This document shows positions 1 to 12,819 of a DNA stretch of 64,000 nucleotides, piece by piece. The notes below the pieces were generated by a model. That model ran no database searches and was not told where the DNA came from. It saw nothing but the letters and a program-made list of their open reading frames with translations. Both the position numbers and the translations under genes were made by a program. The DNA is from Lingula anatina (lineage: Eukaryota; Brachiopoda; Lingulata; Lingulida; Lingulidae), in assembly GCF_001039355.2 (NCBI RefSeq), contig NW_019774681.1:96632-160631 (forward strand), written 5' to 3'. Positions within the stretch are counted from its first letter, which is position 1; every line of letters starts with the position of its first letter.

Positions 1-43
<43 letters not shown>

Positions 44-2703
44 GTTCAATTATTAACTTGCATATTATGTTTAATGTCATTCTATTGTCAAGTTCTGTCA
101 GCTTTAGTTTTTCGGTCTATAGTTTTTCACCGCCAGGCGATCGATATATTAATAACCCATCTTTTATATATTTCTCACTGCGGCCTTCGTGATGCAAGGG
201 AGATTATAGTGCAAATTAATTTGACTTTAAAATACGGAACAAGGTCTTGATCTATGCACATTGTATCTTTGAACATGGTATTTTTTATCTGTCTTCATAC
301 TAGCTGCTGATAAAACAAACTGTCACACATCTCTCTCTCTCTCTCTCTCTTTCTGTCTTTCATGTAACAAGGACAATTCCCTTTCCTCATATTAAATATG
401 AATGATCTATTGTGTAATACTAATTACTAAACTTATCGATTCACAGCTTCTATATCTAGGCGTACAAGTATATCTGATAAATCTTAGTATAATGTAAAAT
501 GATCGCCCAGCGTATATTGGTGCTTTAAATTTTCTTAATTACAACACAAATCTTACTTGGAGTCGTTCTGACAAGCTCTGCCTGCACTGTAGGCTTGATG
601 AGTTATAATCGCGTGATAATTTTTCCGGTGCTAAAAGATCATATCACTGGTTCGCAGTGTCTGGATGGGGAACATGTGCGATGAAATCTTCAGTCGAGTC
701 ATGTATTCTATACTTAATCACGCATAGTAGTTCTTCCCTTAACATTTGACTTGGTTTCTACTGTTTACACCCTAAGTAATGCACTCCACGACGAAATCGG
801 GTCCTCGCCAACAGTAATTTCCTGCACGTGATCCGAAAACACATTAAGCTCATCGACTTGTTGAAATAACACCTTCAAAGATACCAACATAGAGATTCAA
901 TTTCTTTCATGCTCAAATGAAACACAAGGGAATGCATGTATTACGTCCCATATAATTTCTATAAGAGGGGTGGTTTATTAATTCACTTAGATTTACAGTG
1001 TACTTATTTCGAATAGATAACTTTGTGTATCCAAACCATTACGCGTTGTTCTGACATGTTCAATATTCTCTATTGCCATTATTGTTGGTAGTTTAATCCA
1101 TTTAATCATGCCCAAGGGGTTTGTTTTAGACGGCAAGAACACAGAGACATTGACGAGGAAGACAGGCCGCTCGGAGCATCCGGCAGAGTTGGAGAAAACA
1201 AAAATGTACCAATCGATCGGGCGAAACATTTCTGAGGCACTTGTACTCCTTGGGCAGCGAAGTTCAAATTTTGTTCATCTGAAGGCAAAAGTAAAACAAC
1301 GTATTTATTTTATTTTAACGGGAATAGAGGTTTGATATGTTAAAGCAAACGAACTTACAAAATTATTAACCCCTCTCCGAAGAAAAAAAAAGCAAATAAA
1401 ACTAGTGAGATATATGACTCCTATTCCAGATTCAAAGGCTGTGTCTTAAATCTCTACCGCTCAACCGTTTTTCTAACTCATGGACAATAAGACTGCAACA
1501 GTTCTGTTATCCCTTAATGGCCCGGTGATAAAGTACGCTGATGTAAATAGATATAACAAGAGTGCTTCTGGGAAAACTAAATTGAGAAAAATCACTTGGG
1601 CCGTTGTGCTAATGGTCATATGGATTAACATTAAGACTGCAAACATCTCCTTATATTGCTTCGAAACATAGTTACCGTTCTGAATTAAAACAACATCTAA
1701 ATCCCGTAAAAAGAACATACATGTTCCATGTCAGGGCTGGGTCCGATGTAATCGCCGTATATGACTGAACTTATATGCTTACTGACTCTGAGTTTGACAT
1801 ATCCCATTCTCTCACTAGAGAGAGAGTTAGACCCCATTCTCATAGNGGATGAAATGCAACATGTCCGTCACTCAAATAAGTAAAATACATGTGTAGCATC
1901 AAGGTGTATCATATTCAATTGTCGACATTTATGTAATTTCGGTTGGTTATAAAAACTGGTTAACTTTATATACTTAAAACGAATTGGACTTTTGCGTACC
2001 TTTGACCTCTTGATCCCAAGCTTCTCAGGGGTACCTTAAAATCTGTGCTTTCCTGGCGTCTTCAGTGGAGGTTTAAAAAGAAACACTATATCTTGCTTTT
2101 TATCGGCACGGTGTCATTGTTCTGCTTGAGAATTCAGAGGTGGTGAGCATGAACAAAACTAACGACCATATTTACAAGATCGACCTCGCTTCGGCCGGCT
2201 TCCTGCAGGATTTCCATCCGAATCCGTTCACTATTCAGCAGAGCTTGCTATGCAGTTGGCTTACTGTGCAGAAAGTAGTGCCGTTGGCAGTCTAGGGCAT
2301 TGTGGTAGATGGCAGCATACGTGATTCCTCGCTGCTTTGTCGGTATCCCTTTTTTTCAGGGATCATTCCTTGTGTTCAAAAATTGAACTGAAGTTCGCGG
2401 TATGGATCGTAGGGAAACTGGGTCTTTTGTTATGGCTCCTTTTATTGACGGTAGAGACTGGTACCTTGAATAAATGGCTCAATAATTAAAGTGCTGCCGA
2501 GCAACTGGGAAAATCAGGATGTTTTCTGGAATGCATGAATCAATATTTCTAACCTCCAGGGAAGCTGAATGTAGCTTAATCAAGGAATTATAAAGTATAC
2601 GATGCAATCACGTAAGCTATGTGGAACCCTAATACATTTGGGACTATAGTGAGCCGCTTTCAGCAATAATTTGTGCATATTTGTCTAATAGAGCATTTTT
2701 AAT

Positions 2704-2705
<2 letters not shown>

Positions 2706-2738
<33 letters not shown>
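2706..2738. repeat. (TG)n microsatellite
   Basis: An uninterrupted TG dinucleotide run of about 16 units, read directly from the sequence. Confidence 0.95.
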
Positions 2739-2740
<2 letters not shown>

Positions 2741-5700
2741 TCATCTACTTACAATGCCGCCACACAAGGGAGGTCACTTAAATTGGATAAATTGTGGCAA
2801 GATATAACGAACTATGAATGACATCACGTAAGATTCTGTCATATTCGCTCTACGCATGAATATTGTGATCATCCAACATTTTTACCGCCGGGTAAAATTA
2901 TTGGTGTACCAGTTGATAAAAAATGGCTTCTAGGCCTTTGCCCATGAAATATGGATTAGCTCTCATTTGTTACAGACGTGAAATATTGCCTCTCAGGTAT
3001 TTTATGTTTCTTCTAGGATGAAAGTCAATTATGTCATGTATTGTGCATTTAACAATGGAGATAGAAATGTATACAAACGTTCCCTGTAAATTGATGTATC
3101 TATTCCATGCGATCACTTTGTTGATTGTCCATAGAAATTATATACAGTGTAAACTACAAACACTATTAACAATGTTTACTGACTGTTTGTTTGATACTTC
3201 AAACCTGAAGGTCGGCTCATCTTTTGTTGACACCACTCCAAACGCAATATTTACATTACTTTGAGTCGACAACCGAAAGAAATCTGTCTCTTCTCCTTGA
3301 ATCTGTCATGAATTATCTATGCCATTCTATAGATAAAATCTAAAGTAAAAATCGCATTCACCGTGGATACATTGAATACAATTTCGTTTTCCCCAAGCTT
3401 TATTTGTTCAATTACAATCACAGAACGCTATTAAAACCTCGAATATATGTTATAGAAATAAATACACATACACTTTCCAAACATTGTCCCCAGAAAATGA
3501 TTTGCCAATAAGTGCCAAGACATGAAGTAATTCAATCAATCAATTGCGACAGGCCTGGACGCGTTAACTTTGCTGTAGTCAATTTTGTTTTCAAAATTGT
3601 TTTCTCGTTTCTCAAAGTAACGCACATGGCATGAACTGCTGAGGACAACAACAATGTTAAATAGCAACCACGTTTATGCTGCCGACAAAAAAAAAAAAAA
3701 AAAAAAACTTTGAACAACCTATAAAACTATGTACAGATGTATCAGTCATGTCCATTTTTTTTTTTTTTTATTATCATATATTTCATTTATTATTTTCATA
3801 GAACATGTAACGTAAGAATGAAGGTAAATGTTTATGCCGCTGCTTTCGAATAGATAAGATGAGAAATTAGGCTGTGCAGTTTCCGATAGAACTATCTTGT
3901 TATGCTTATCATATAGTCTAATAGGATATTGCTTCTTATGTATTATGTATCCAGGCTCACAATATGTGATATATTTCCTCCATTATGCAATTGTGTCAGA
4001 AAAACTTACAGTAATGAAGTGAAAAGGCATACAGCCGAAAATGAATGGACACAACGGAAAATATATGTACCAACTAAAGCATTAAAAATTGCGCAACAGC
4101 AACATTCCTTAAGGATGCGTAAAAGGGATCAAATGTTAATAAAACTGGCTGCACTGTAGGTCTATCTGCTATGATCATCAATTTTTTTCAATTGTTGGAC
4201 CACGTGCTTTAATTGAAAAAAAAAACAGTAATGACATATCGCCGATTTGGTCTCTGATAAGTATGATTCACTTTGAACTCTATCATATCGATCCGTTTGA
4301 GGTTTGTATTTTCACGGATGGTCATGAAAAGTCCAGAACGTTCAAAGATATATACCGTTATCACGCATACCAAAGTAAAGAGCACTTAGCTTATTCAGGC
4401 ATGAAAAATACCAGAATGTTATATAATAAGATTCTAAAAAACCCTTTCGCCAGGAAATGATTTTATCATGATAAGGTCTGTGTGTAGTAGGTAAGTTAAG
4501 TCTGGAATAAATGTTATTCTGATAATCAAAATTAGAATTGCACTTCATAAATATAAAGATAAATAGTTAAGTACGTTTTTAATATGTGTTATTATGGCAA
4601 CTTGAGTGTGAGTGTTAACTGCATCGTGTGTGTTTGTGTGATACCATGGCAAGTTGGCGACAAATGTGCACGTGTTTGTTATGATGCAATATGCATGTGT
4701 GCGTGTGTGCGCGCATGCGCGTGCGTGTATGCTAACATGCTTAGTGCAAGTAAAAATATGAACTCAAGTGCCTTATTGATCTACGGATTGCGTGTTAGTA
4801 AGTAAAAAGAAACAAGACAATTATTGTCTCATGCAGATTTTACGAGAGCAGCTGGAGTTTGGCAAGATGTATTCAGTGAGGAATTAAGAATCGGGAAAGA
4901 ATGAGGATCATGATGAAGAAGAAACAAATGCAATGGTGGAATTTCAGTGCATCCTCTTGGAGATAATACACCTTCATATCAACAACATTATTACCGTTCA
5001 AAATACAAGGAATATATGCTATAAATTTGGGAAACAAAGAGGAAAAAAACGCAGAACAGATTAAGGCACTCATAACCTTCTTTGACTCTCAGGAAGGATT
5101 AATATTACTGCAAAAAATGTGTTAATACCATCAGATTATGTTACGACTTTTAACTTACAGGTTGTTGTGGATGCACAAGTAGCGTGTTCTTTGATAGGGA
5201 ATCTCGACTCCTAGAAATGAACTCATAGTTTTTCGCAAGTTATTTGTAAATGTTGTTTTATTTTCAGTTAAAGTCCCTATAGATTAAGCAACACAGACAC
5301 TGTTATGTCAGCGAACGGTGTACTTACACCTGGATTATGTAGTCGAAATATGATAACTTTATAAGATTGGCTTATATATTTAGACTGAAAATCCCTAAGA
5401 ATCACATTTATTTTGATTTATCGGAGTAACAAGTAATGGAATGTTTATTTATTTTTGTGCACCTGTAATAAAGACAGCCACTTGACAAATGTACTTGATG
5501 GTATAGGTTAATTTGAAAGGTACATGTATGCCTACGCAGCGTTTGCATCTCGTAGGCCTACCTTGTAAGCTCAGGCCGTTGATCAGTTATTTGTTGATTT
5601 ATTGAAACAAAATGCCACATTTCGATGTTTTTCGCAGCTTCGATTACAAAATATTGGCTTCAGTGTATGCCTTTTCTTACTTTACGACAGACAAAGAAGT

Positions 5701-5832
5701 TGAATGCGCGATTTGTTTTTCTGGGGGAAAAAAGGACAGGACTGAATCCTACGATAAAAATGAAGTTAATTGCAAGTCTATCATGAAACTGCATGCCAGG
5801 CGAGAGCAAATTTGCTGTATTGGAGTAAAAAG

Positions 5833-6362
5833 GAACGAAGAAGAAGAAGCGGCAATTAGACGTGGCTTTCTATTCAGTTGTTTATAATTGACATGTTCAC
5901 CTGAGCAACTGATGATTCATCGAAATGTTTTTATGCGATTAATGAACTTCCTGATCTTGGAGCGCTGTTCATTATTCCCATTATCACTTCCATCTACGCA
6001 GTCGGTACCTTGACGGTTAGCCTAATAGTGACAATTAACGTTCGTTTTCACCGGGGGATCGCGGAGCGGACTCCAGGTGACGTTAACCCACATGTTAGGA
6101 GGGTTCAAATTAGAATATCGTAATGAGGAGGTATTATGTAATGTCGTATTATCAATAATAATCCCATATTAAATGTCATATTGTGCCCATAGCCAACCCC
6201 CAGTGTTACGCGTATAGAATAAACGCGCTTTACCGATGAAGTTAACTGTAGGCCTTTCACGCCTTATGAGAACCGATTTGCATTTTACAGGAGATGAAGA
6301 AGCGGTGGTTATAAGACGCTGGTTTCTTTTCAGTCGTTTATTATAATTACCTGGTCACAAGG
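5833..6362 (+). repeat. Diverged direct repeat pair, ~70 bp each
   Basis: The segment at about 5835-5905 recurs in diverged form at about 6293-6362. Both contain GAAGAAGCGG, then an ATTAGACG / ATAAGACG core, a TTCAGT-GTTTAT stretch and a TCACCTG / GGTCACA end. The copies lie about 460 bp apart. No function is evident; an old local duplication or two remnants of one mobile element are both possible. Confidence 0.5.
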
Positions 6363-6946
6363 TATAAGCATATTCATACTGCTTGCATCACCGTGAAATA
6401 CAACAGCCGGTCTTGAGTTATGTCTAATTACATCCATAATATGGGAATCAACGTTCCTATGTTACACGGAAAAACAGTAGACCTATCGATCGATCGCGAT
6501 AAAGCGCATATCAATTACGCGTTTCTTCTCAATTCCTTGTTTTCGACACGTATAACATTTGAGCTAAACAAAGGACAACAACGAAATAAGTCTAATCCAA
6601 AATATATTTCGGCTATGTCATTTTACTGTGCGTCTTATCTTACACAATTTGATGTTTGGAATGACTGTCTTGCGCATGCGCTGTTACTGTGACAAGCCGC
6701 CTCTCACTGGTTTCGTCACTGACTATACATTATGACACATCGTGATTTCCGAGTCAGTCAGTCACGCGAGAACCATATTTCGGAACCCGGTGGTACGCTT
6801 TATTTAGTATGGACTGAGATCTATTGGAAAGCGACATGTTTTCATCAACACGTAATGCAGATTATTTCGCCAACGACACTGGAAAAGTAACGCACCCACA
6901 AAAAATGTTGAAATTATGCTGATGCCCGTCTTCAAATAAGAGAAAA

Positions 6947-9900
6947 ATGAAGAAACTAGCTATAAAATTGCTAGCAGACTGGTGTGTTCTCCTAACCACC
7001 ATTCTCTGTATCAAAATACAAGGTAAGTCAAACGTCTGTGTGTGTATATTTTATGTGTTTGTGTGTGTCGATGTGAAGTACAAAGTCATCGAATCAAATG
7101 TGCCCTACCTATTGTTATACCATAAGTGCTATTAAAAGTGTTTTTGTAGAATTTGTCATCAGTGCCCCGTCTCCGAAATGACAGAATTTGAATCATATAA
7201 TATTCGTGAAGATACCCTTGTTGCAAAAGGCAAACAGAAGCAGAAAACCAAAGAAACAGTCAATATGGACATGATATGAATAAACAAAATCATTGTTTAC
7301 ATACGAGAAATGGAAACGTAAAATATTTCTGTTGATGTGAATGATTTTTGAAGTAATTTTGATCAATGAAGATAATTGACGCAGTTGCCTGTCCCACAAT
7401 TTATTTTCTCTCTCTTTGCTCATTGATTGTGCCGAACCCATGTACCGCAAATAGAGGTACGAGGTAACAGTTACCGATTCATTTTCAGTCCATCACCATC
7501 TCTTGTAATTTAACCCCTTTTGACTCTGAGTTTGATATTCTATTACACTATTATTTCTTGTTTATTTTCAATTTCTCTGTTGACAAAAGACCGCTAGCCA
7601 TAAGGCACTATGCAGCTGTGATGGTTGGTTTGGTCCAGTTTTCGTACACACAGTCCCCCCGACTCCTATCTTGATCAGAGACTAAAGGAGGGCGAATGGG
7701 TCATTTCTATATCCACTAGATACGGTTTAGCAAAACAAGATATTTCCAAATCACGCGTCAAAAACGTGAAGGACCAATTCATTTTGGCTTTACCGAGACT
7801 TACAATGGAACGTATATTATTTTCCCGATTTGCTTTATAAATGACCACGCTGAACGGCAAGTAACACAATTCTTAATTGTCGACTGTTTGGTACAGAAAA
7901 GAGATTGACTTTTATACTTGAAACTTATCCTCGGTTTCTTTTCAAAATGTTTGAAAAAATGATGAAGTTCATTAAAACGTGGGGAGGTTAGCGTAAGCTC
8001 ACACCCTCGCTTTTGAAGAATTTGTATCAAGCTGATTATACTGCATTACACCTAACATATTCTTGTTTGTGCAAAACAGTACAAATCGACTTCAAAACCA
8101 AAACTTATAGTAGGGGGAATATGAAACATGCATATATGTTAGAGATGACAATGATGTATGTCAAAATTCCCTAATACGTTTTGTGTTCCGACGTGGTAAA
8201 CTAAAGGGATCCCTTTATTTTTGACGGATATTTCGGAAGTAAAACGTTATGCATCAAACTTGGCTGAAGTGCTTAGGATATTATACTATAACTGTTTTTG
8301 TGTGGTATCTATGACAACGCAACATTACCGGTCTCTTCATTTTTCTAGTGCTTCTGCAATGACACCGTTTGAGCTCCATTTCCGCAAGCTCATTCGCATG
8401 TTACATAAACTATTTTCGTATATTAACAAATTGGTACAGAAAGCATTGTAAAGTGATTACACAAAGTATATAATATGGTATAGTATAAGGGTGGCGTGGT
8501 TTCTTACATTGTGTAAAATTACCTAATGGTATACCTTTGAAGTAGAGGTGGGAAGGGGCGTCTGTGTGCAAAAACAGGCGTTAGGATTCAATGCTTTCTT
8601 CACCCCTAAACCTTGGCCTTTGTATTGCAAGAAAACAGCGCGGTCTCTAGGGCTTGGTAAACAGTTAAACGGATTACCTTTTGAACTCGTCAACCTGTGG
8701 GGGATTACCCCTTAAACTATTCTTTATGTGAAGCATCGTTTTTAATTCTTTCGCAAATTAACACTTCTGTGCTAATCAATACAGTCCTCCGGGGGAAAAA
8801 AATCCAAAGTCTAGCGTCCTTCTCTTTGAAGAGCGCTTTAGTTGTGGCCGAGGTGGTAACTTAAAACTAAATCCCCTCCGTACAACTGCCAAAACAGCGT
8901 TTCGTTACCATGGTTACCGGCTCTGGATATCCATATTATGTCAATTTCATTGTCTTGTTTCCCACGACGGTGTAAAGGGTTTTGATGAATATTTCATGAT
9001 GCAGCACCTATCAACGAACTAACATTATAATGGTTGCAGTCACTTCCTGCCATCGATCGGATGGAATATACTTTTTTTTTTATTTCTCTTTCCCGAAATC
9101 CCATACTGGCGAGTGCCGATACTAGTGTCATCAAATGGGATTTCGCATCTAGATTATACGGGATTCCATCTCCTTCACCTGACGTAAGTGCACTTCTTAC
9201 CGCCTCTTCGGCATGTTTCGTGGAAATGGCATGTCGTTTTATGCAGTTACTGAAAACACTTTTTTTTTTTTCATCACAACCAAGTTGGCGAAAAAATGCG
9301 TGGATTCCGTTCTTGTTCATTTAAAGCTGAGTCATTCCCTTAGCTTATATAAAATGAATAATCGTGAAATTGGTTAAAATACGCGCAGATCCTGATGTCG
9401 AAAGAGGAAAGAGCAGATACAGACATTCAAGGCTGCTTTTTATTCATAAATATATTTTGGCTTCCTTTCTCAATACTTCAGGCCCCTTTACACGGGACCG
9501 CGTCCTTTCTCCGTCCTGTAGTGCAGCCCTGTTTGAGAGTGAAAAAAAAACAATGATACTTTACGTGCCGACAACTGGCCGATCATTGAGGATTCATTTT
9601 GCAGCGAAAGCGATGCTTGTGCCTCTTTTTTTTTTACGACCACAGCGATGCCAGTTTCATGGTATCACGAAGGACGCAGAAAGGACACCGTCCAGTGTGT
9701 GAAGGGGGCTTTCCGAAGACCTTTACAACTTGGGCACATGTCATTCTGTCAGAAAACCGTCATTGTGCATAATCGCTTTACAATATATTTTTTCATTAAC
9801 GGATTAATGTCCACAATCAAATCATCAACATCTAAAAATCATGTTTAGATTTAATCAAGTAGCTGGCCCCAGTTTCACAAAAAAAGTAAGTCAGTCAGTT

Positions 9901-11476
9901 CCCTGGATTAGTTGACTAGGATTTTCATGAGAGTGCTGTAACACTGCTCCTAATAGGGTAAGCTATGCTATGTGACCTTGTAACCTTGATAATTAAGTTC
10001 TTAGCCAGGGAACCTGATTTAAGTTTTTTGTGAAACTGGGGCCTGGATTTAGCAATTTTCATCTGTGTCGGGGCGCATGGTGAACATTGCAAGTGCCAGC
10101 ATCGAGTGATACATGTAGCTGCATTACACTCCTTGATCAGTTTCTAAAAAACCTTTATCATCAAGCGCGATGAATTAGTTTGACGCGTGTCAAAAATATG
10201 CCCCAGATGACTTTTTTTTCTTGGGAAGATCTAAGCAGAAATTTATTCTCGCGTATACCTCTCGCCTCCCGGTCAATCTGCATCCCCCAGCAGTATCACG
10301 CGACTGCCCTGACAACATTAGATATGATATACCCTCTACCAGGGCCGCAGATTTTATTATGTGTGGTTTTTCTCTGACGCGAGAAATGCAGAGAAGATCC
10401 GTCAATTTAACCAGAGACATATCTGTGAATATCTAATGAAAAATCAATCTGTGGCCCTGATAGAGGGTAGATAAGATAAAGGGCGATAGTTGGTTGGCGT
10501 GCCCATGGTTGGGGATTTAGAGTTCGCGTTTTCTGACCACTTCATTTTTGGACAAGGTGTGTATTTTCTTAAACCGTTATACCCTGGTGGCGTGGCTTTT
10601 ACGATCATTTACAAAGTTTGAGAAGGTTTATATCAATCCATCTTAAGTTTTAACCGTCCAAAGTCTAACATGGACGTGGTACTACACCTAGCTGAAGGGT
10701 GACTGTTGTATCCTTGCTGTACAAGTGTTTCATTCTTGTGAAAAGTTGAAAACGGACATTTAAACAGATAGATAAGAAAAACACAACACAGAAATTAAAG
10801 AAGCATGCGCAAGTGTGCTTTCATTATTAAAAAAAAGAGAGCGAAGCACGGGATTGCACCTATTCACATAGCACAACTGAAAAATGATTTTTTTTAAACG
10901 AAGGAGACACGGTTCTTTCCATGCAATGATCTCAAGGGATGTGCTGACGTGTGTTTAGCGGTTCAACTGGCACTAATCTCTCTTTAACGTGTTCATCTAA
11001 AGTTCCACCATATACTTTATCGATTCTGTCTTATTGAAATATCTGTCTTTGGTCTACCTGCCGCTATGTGCACCGAACCGATTCCGACTGCATGGGTGGC
11101 TGCTTCCAGAAAACAGTTTGCCATTATGGCTTTTATAAAATCGAGGGTAAAAGTGCATGTAGCGCAGCTTCAATTGATCAAATATTTCTGTTCTATTTAA
11201 GTTTTCTTTAAGGCGCTGACGGGAAAGTTTCCTCAAATAATCCCATTAGACAAGCTTTTTAAGTGCTATTTTTTACCATTTCAGAATGTAATGGAAGTTC
11301 ACTTACCACTACCGAAGCCGCCGTAGAGACAACAAAATCTATAACAACTACTGTTGGCACAACGGTACGCTCTCAATCTTACCATTTTTTTAATTAGAAA
11401 ATAAGCGTTACCATTGTTATGTCTTACAAGGCTATCAGTGTGTTCTAACATAGTATTAAATACCTTTTTGTGTTTT

Positions 11477-11526
<50 letters not shown>

Positions 11527-11817
11527 GAGATTTAAACGTACAGTAATAAAATGGCTAAAAAGACACTTTGAAACACGTTTCTTTTTTTAATTTGGTTGCT
11601 ATTTTATTTTTCATAGACAACTGAGGATCCGGGGGACAGTCAAGCAATGCTAGTTGGCTTACTATCTGGCCTTGGTTTTTTTGCTGGAATAGTGACATGC
11701 TGCTGTATAATATGGTGTATATGCTGCGGATCTCTATGCAAGGACACCAAGAGCAATAAAGTGTCACCGGCCAATTCGCCAACGGAGCTACTGGATCGCA
11801 TTGAAAGAGGACGGTGA
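6947..11817 (+). CDS. Small single-pass membrane protein, 3 exons (118 aa), family unknown
   Basis: I assembled this gene from three exons: 6947-7022, 11285-11364 and 11617-11817 (stop included). Donors are CAAG|GTAAGT and ACG|GTACGC; acceptors are TTTCAG and TTCATAG. Phases 1 and 0 fit without a frame break. Exon 1 encodes a basic N-terminus (MKK) and a hydrophobic signal peptide (about residues 8-25). Exon 2 encodes a short Thr/Ser-rich stalk with one N-glycosylation sequon (N28-G-S) and many threonines suited to O-glycosylation. Exon 3 encodes an acidic linker, a membrane segment (about 61-84) and a Cys cluster at its cytoplasmic end (CCCIIWCICC, about 80-89), a likely palmitoylation site, then a roughly 29-residue polar tail. 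A type I plasma-membrane protein is inferred. I do not recognise the family. The 4.3-kb first intron is long. The matching phases make the model fairly strong, but expression is unproven. Confidence 0.6.
9865..10043. mobile_element. MITE-like element with 20-bp perfect terminal inverted repeats
   Basis: The left end GGCCCCAGTTTCACAAAAAA (9865-9884) is the exact reverse complement of the right end at 10024-10043. The 179-bp element is internally imperfectly palindromic: TTCCCTGG near the left matches CCAGGGAA near the right. It has no coding capacity, so this is a non-autonomous DNA transposon remnant. No clear target-site duplication is visible. Confidence 0.8.
10330..10469. mobile_element. 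MITE with ~24-bp terminal inverted repeats (family shared with 17768)
   Basis: The ends are TACCCTCTACCAGGGCCGCA and the reverse complement of TGTGGCCCTGATAGAGGGTA, with two mismatches over about 24 bp. GATA occurs immediately outside both ends and may be the target-site duplication. The right arm (reverse strand) closely matches the segment at 17768-17850, so at least two members of this family are present. Confidence 0.75.
11481..11522. repeat. (CT)n microsatellite
   Basis: A CT dinucleotide run of about 20 units in intron 2 of the small membrane-protein gene. It could add to a pyrimidine-rich context but lies about 95 bases before the exon 3 acceptor. Confidence 0.9.
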
Positions 11818-12792
11818 TGAACATTTTACACGCTAAAAATCATGCACGAGAAAATTCCATAACCCGAATATGTGTGAGAAGATTTTTAAAAAAGGTGGGA
11901 TATATCGATTGTTCACTCTGAGGAGTTAACTTTGTGCTAGTCATTTGAAACTAGCGGATTTGACTTTTTGTAGGTTTTACATGACAGAATTGAAAGCGGT
12001 CGTGCAGTGATAGTACGGTATGCTATAATACAAGAGTATCTGTGATAGCCCTATATCATGACTGTGGAGAGAGAGTCTTGTGACTTTTTCACGGCTTCCA
12101 AAGGACGGTTATTGGTCAGATATAAGAATTTTTCTTACGAGGGAGAATGGTTTTTTGAAGAGGAATATCTATATATATATTGTGTCAAGAACAATTTGCA
12201 AAACTGTCTTTGTTTGTTAAGGTGACTTTGCTAACTTGAGCAATACGTCAACCATAATCTGATAAAATGGTACTATGACATTCTGTGTCCCGTCCCGTTA
12301 CATGTTTTCACTGATATATATACGCACGTTTCCATGTTAACTGATACCGCACGGGAACCCAACATTTCTGGGAACCGAGGTATCTGACACTGTGATATGA
12401 TAAACACGTAGCCATGACCGCATTTGTAAATCATCAGACGAAGAACTTCATCAAATCAGCCGTGTTCGCGGCCTGTCATGCTTTTCTGCTGCACTTTGTG
12501 ATGGCCTCGCCGTATTTTCATGGTACCATGATTTCTTGTAACGATATTTATCTTGACGACCGCCGGATCTTTCGGTAGGAAACAGAATGCTCGCTGTGGC
12601 TTACAATTAATTGTGAATACATAAATGTACAGTTACCGACAGCCGTCCCCAAGGGAAAGAACAAGATCAATAGGTATATCTGGGTCAATACACCGTTAAT
12701 TTAATATATGGCTTTGGCCAGAATATGGTATATACGCCATTGCAGGAGATTGTCTTGTTTTTTGTAAAAAAAACGACCAGCTGATAAGAAGA

Positions 12793-12809
12793 AATAAAAG
12801 TTGAATAAA
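12793..12809 (+). terminator. Possible poly(A) signals for the small membrane-protein gene
   Basis: Two AATAAA hexamers (12793-12798 and 12804-12809) are the first canonical signals I noticed after the stop codon at 11817. They imply a 3' UTR of roughly 1 kb. This is weak positional evidence only. Confidence 0.3.
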
Positions 12810-12819
12810 ATGAAAGACA

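Larger units (their letters stand above)
1..6946. other. Gene-free 5' stretch with simple repeats
   Basis: I find no supportable gene here. Open frames are short, lack splice-site context and look like chance frames in AT-rich DNA. The stretch holds a 40-base poly-T run at the window edge, a CT run (about 330-351), a TG run (about 2706-2738), poly-A (about 3688-3707) and a TG/CG-rich patch (about 4660-4735). One undetermined base is at 1846. The end of the stretch should include the promoter and 5' UTR of the membrane-protein gene that starts at 6947, but I see no clear TATA box. Confidence 0.6.
7023..11284 (+). other. Intron 1 of the small membrane-protein gene
   Basis: A 4.26-kb intron if the three-exon model is right. 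It contains two small inverted-repeat transposons (9865-10043 and 10330-10469). The 60-110-codon frames inside it show no coding character that I can see. Confidence 0.5.

Noticed and set aside
2149-2295. 48-codon plus-strand frame beginning MNKTNDHIYK
   Set aside because: Composition looks somewhat coding, but there is no family match, no splice or promoter context and the length is compatible with chance.
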